64,000 nucleotides of DNA from Paenibacillus phoenicis. GTDB lineage: Bacteria > Bacillota > Bacilli > Paenibacillales > Paenibacillaceae. Below the pieces are notes generated by a model. That model worked only from the letters and a program-made list of their open reading frames with translations, was not told the origin of the DNA and ran no database searches. The translations under genes were made by a program, and so were the position numbers. The stretch covers positions 682,001 through 746,000 of the forward strand of contig NZ_JAYERP010000001.1 in NCBI RefSeq assembly GCF_034718895.1. The letters are read 5' to 3'. Below are positions 62,496 to 64,000 of this stretch, one piece after another (the stretch's first letter is position 1; the number at the start of each line of letters is the position of its first letter).

Positions 62496-63452
62496 ATGAT
62501 TGTGGTCAACTATTTGATCGTATGTCTCGTATTTGGCACGACGTTTTTAGCGATAAAAATCGGGGTAGATCATGCGGCGCCTCCGTTTTTCTCCGCGGGG
62601 ATCCGCTTCTTCGCGGCCGGGGCGATTCTGTTTCTGTGGATGGTTTGGAGAAAAAAAGCGGAGTGGACCCTGCTGCTGCGCAAGGAAATGCTGGTGACGG
62701 GAGCTTTGCTGACCTTCGGGACGTTTGCGTTACTTTATTGGGCGGAGCAATACGTCACGTCCGGCGTCGCTGCGGTATTATCGGCTACAGGGCCGCTGAT
62801 GATCCTGCTGCTGCAGATGATGGTGCTGCGGCAAAAAGCGACGGGACGCGCCGTCCTGGGCATCATGATCGGTTTGGCCGGGGTCATGCTGCTGGTGCTG
62901 CCCAACATGGTGTCGGTACAGGCCGGACCCCGCTGGGTAATCGGTTGCGCGGCGATTTTGACCGGGGAAGTAATGTATTCGATCGGCGCTCTGTATACCA
63001 AACGAGTCACTGAGAATTTTGCAGCGGTGTCGCCGATTGCGCTGAACGCCGCACAAATGATTTACGGCGGCTTGCTGCTGTTCCTCCTGTCGGGCTTCAC
63101 CGAGCGGGTGACGGCAGGGGACCTGCTAGAGCCGACTGCCTTAGGCTCGCTGTTATATTTAACCGTGGTGGGTTCGATGGTGGGGCACAGCTTGTTTTAC
63201 TGGCTGGTGGCCAAGACCAACCCGGTGTTTCCGTCAACTTGGCTGTACGTATCGCCGCTGATTGCGATGACGATTGGCGTATTGTTTTACGGAGAAACGG
63301 CCGGATGGTTTGCGGTGTTGGGCGGGGTCGCGATTATCGCCGGCACGGTGTTGACCAATCTGGACAGTTTGCGCCAGCTGCTCAGCCGACCGGCACGATT
63401 GACGGCGCAGGCCGCCGCAGAGGGAGGTACGGGTTCGGCGGCGGGTTCATAG
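62496..63452 (+). CDS. EamA-family (DMT) transporter
   Basis: A 318-residue protein with ten membrane helices in two EamA repeats ('FGTTFLAIKIGVDHAAPPFF' begins the first; 'MVGHSLFYWLVAKTNPVF' lies in the second). It is probably an exporter of amino acids or related metabolites. AAAGGGG precedes the ATG. It is likely controlled by the divergent MocR regulator. The C-terminal 30 residues are a polar Ala/Gly-rich tail. Confidence 0.9.
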   Translation: MIVVNYLIVCLVFGTTFLAIKIGVDHAAPPFFSAGIRFFAAGAILFLWMVWRKKAEWTLLLRKEMLVTGALLTFGTFALLYWAEQYVTSGVAAVLSATGPLMILLLQMMVLRQKATGRAVLGIMIGLAGVMLLVLPNMVSVQAGPRWVIGCAAILTGEVMYSIGALYTKRVTENFAAVSPIALNAAQMIYGGLLLFLLSGFTERVTAGDLLEPTALGSLLYLTVVGSMVGHSLFYWLVAKTNPVFPSTWLYVSPLIAMTIGVLFYGETAGWFAVLGGVAIIAGTVLTNLDSLRQLLSRPARLTAQAAAEGGTGSAAGS

Positions 63453-63482
63453 GGTCCGCCGGAGGTATTTGCCCGGAGAAAG

Positions 63483-63658
63483 CTGCAAAAGTGCAGTTTT
63501 TTTCGGGGAAATCCTGATTTTTCAGCGAAAGCCTGCAAAACTGCAGTTATTTTTCGCGAATTGGGGCAAATGGAGGATTTGGGGGCAAAAAGCCTGCACT
63601 TTTGCAGTTATTTTAGATAAAACGGCGATTCCGTCTCAAAAAACTGTATTTTTGCAGG
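63483..63658. repeat. Cluster of CTGCAAAA-TGCAG intergenic repeats
   Basis: CTGCAAAAGTGCAGTTTTTT at 63483, CTGCAAAACTGCAGTTATTT at 63533, CTGCACTTTTGCAGTTATTT at 63594, and an inverted CTGTATTTTTGCAGG at 63644. The units are 50-60 bases apart. There is no gene in 63453-63740. Confidence 0.75.
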
Positions 63659-63689
63659 AATCGCCTGAAAGGGTATGCGTGATTAAGCC

Positions 63690-63722
63690 AAAAAGAGCAC
63701 TGCCAGCTAAGGGCAGTGCTCT
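63690..63722 (-). terminator. Terminator of the gene entering from the right edge
   Basis: AGAGCACTGCC and GGCAGTGCTCT arms; on the minus strand it is followed by TTTTT. Confidence 0.82.
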
Positions 63723-63740
63723 TCTCTATAGGTTCAGCAG

Positions 63741-64000
63741 CTAGAAAGTGACGAATTTACCGCTGGCCATCAAGGCATCCAGCGCGATCAGCCGGAGGGT
63801 GGTGTCGGTGCCGGTGACAACGTAGACGGCCTCGGTTTCGGCCCCGGCTTCTGCCGATGGTGCGGTTGGCGCCTCGGACAAGCTGTCGCTCTTCCAAATT
63901 TGATAGCCGTAGACCGGCAGAGGAAAGGAATAAGTGCGTCCGGCTCCGGAAGCCGCATAGACGAGCTTATGGCTCGCTGTTAATTTACCGATGAAGGCGT
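63741..64000 (-). CDS. Unrecognised protein, C-terminal part
   Basis: The minus-strand frame is open from the window edge to a TAG at 63741-63743, about 86 residues. The frame continues past 64000, so no start is seen. The visible part includes 'IGKLTASHKLVYAASGAG', a Pro/Ala/Glu-rich stretch and the end 'LRLIALDALMASGKFVTF'. The terminator directly after the stop supports a real gene. I cannot assign a family. Confidence 0.6.
   Translation of the reverse strand, partial: AFIGKLTASHKLVYAASGAGRTYSFPLPVYGYQIWKSDSLSEAPTAPSAEAGAETEAVYVVTGTDTTLRLIALDALMASGKFVTF

Overview
The window reads as a chromosomal segment of a spore-forming, low-to-mid GC Firmicute close to Paenibacillus. This is inferred from strong AGGAGG-type ribosome binding sites, TTGACA/TATAAT promoters, sporulation-type genes (a YjcZ-like peptide, a CwlD-like amidase, a YqzE-like protein), YesN/YesM two-component pairs, LplB/YtcP-type sugar ABC permeases, and many short intergenic repeats. 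No phage, transposase, CRISPR array or rRNA was seen.

Region 1 (1-27.1 kb) is mostly housekeeping. In order it holds: a DUF294 nucleotidyltransferase C-terminus with a DEDDh exonuclease, an M67 peptidase, a ResA/TlpA thioredoxin, citramalate synthase (cimA), DNA polymerase IV (dinB), a 4Fe-4S ferredoxin, a YkuD L,D-transpeptidase and dihydroorotate dehydrogenase (pyrD). Then come a RelQ-type (p)ppGpp synthetase overlapping a DUF309 gene, an RsmF-like methyltransferase with an RsuA-type pseudouridine synthase, a repeat-rich 0.6 kb spacer, a HAD phosphatase, an ArsR/MFS efflux pair sharing an operator, and a second RsmF paralogue. The region ends with a glycosyltransferase-YhaO-YhaN operon, a YkvI permease, xanthine phosphoribosyltransferase (xpt) and three small genes of unknown function.

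Region 2 (27.7-55.7 kb) is an accessory carbohydrate region punctuated by three identical tRNA-Leu(CAG) genes, all in the same orientation. Between copies 1 and 2 lie an esterase/LacI unit, a pectin or rhamnogalacturonan operon (membrane AraC sensor; two solute-binding lipoproteins; two permeases; GH105; GH28), a rhamnosyltransferase-like gene and a cytosolic GH5 enzyme. Between copies 2 and 3 lie gene remnants, a lipase, a YesN/YesM pair with a sugar ABC operon, a GH4 alpha-galactosidase with a divergent AraC regulator, and a ROK-fold regulator that has lost its kinase and zinc residues. Neither ABC operon carries an ATPase, so both probably use a shared MsmX-type ATPase encoded elsewhere.

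Region 3 (55.7-64 kb) starts with decayed genes (a 2-hydroxyacid dehydrogenase pseudogene and a LysR remnant). It continues with a CmpB-like membrane protein, a divergent polysaccharide deacetylase convergent with a CwlD-like amidase, a YqzE-like protein, a MocR regulator divergent from an EamA transporter, an intergenic repeat cluster, and the C-terminus of an unrecognised protein.

The most notable signals are the tRNA-bracketed catabolic modules, several crisp candidate operators that can be paired with adjacent regulators, four kinds of intergenic repeat, and the degenerate ROK protein. I did not find a clearly new multi-gene defence or mobile system.
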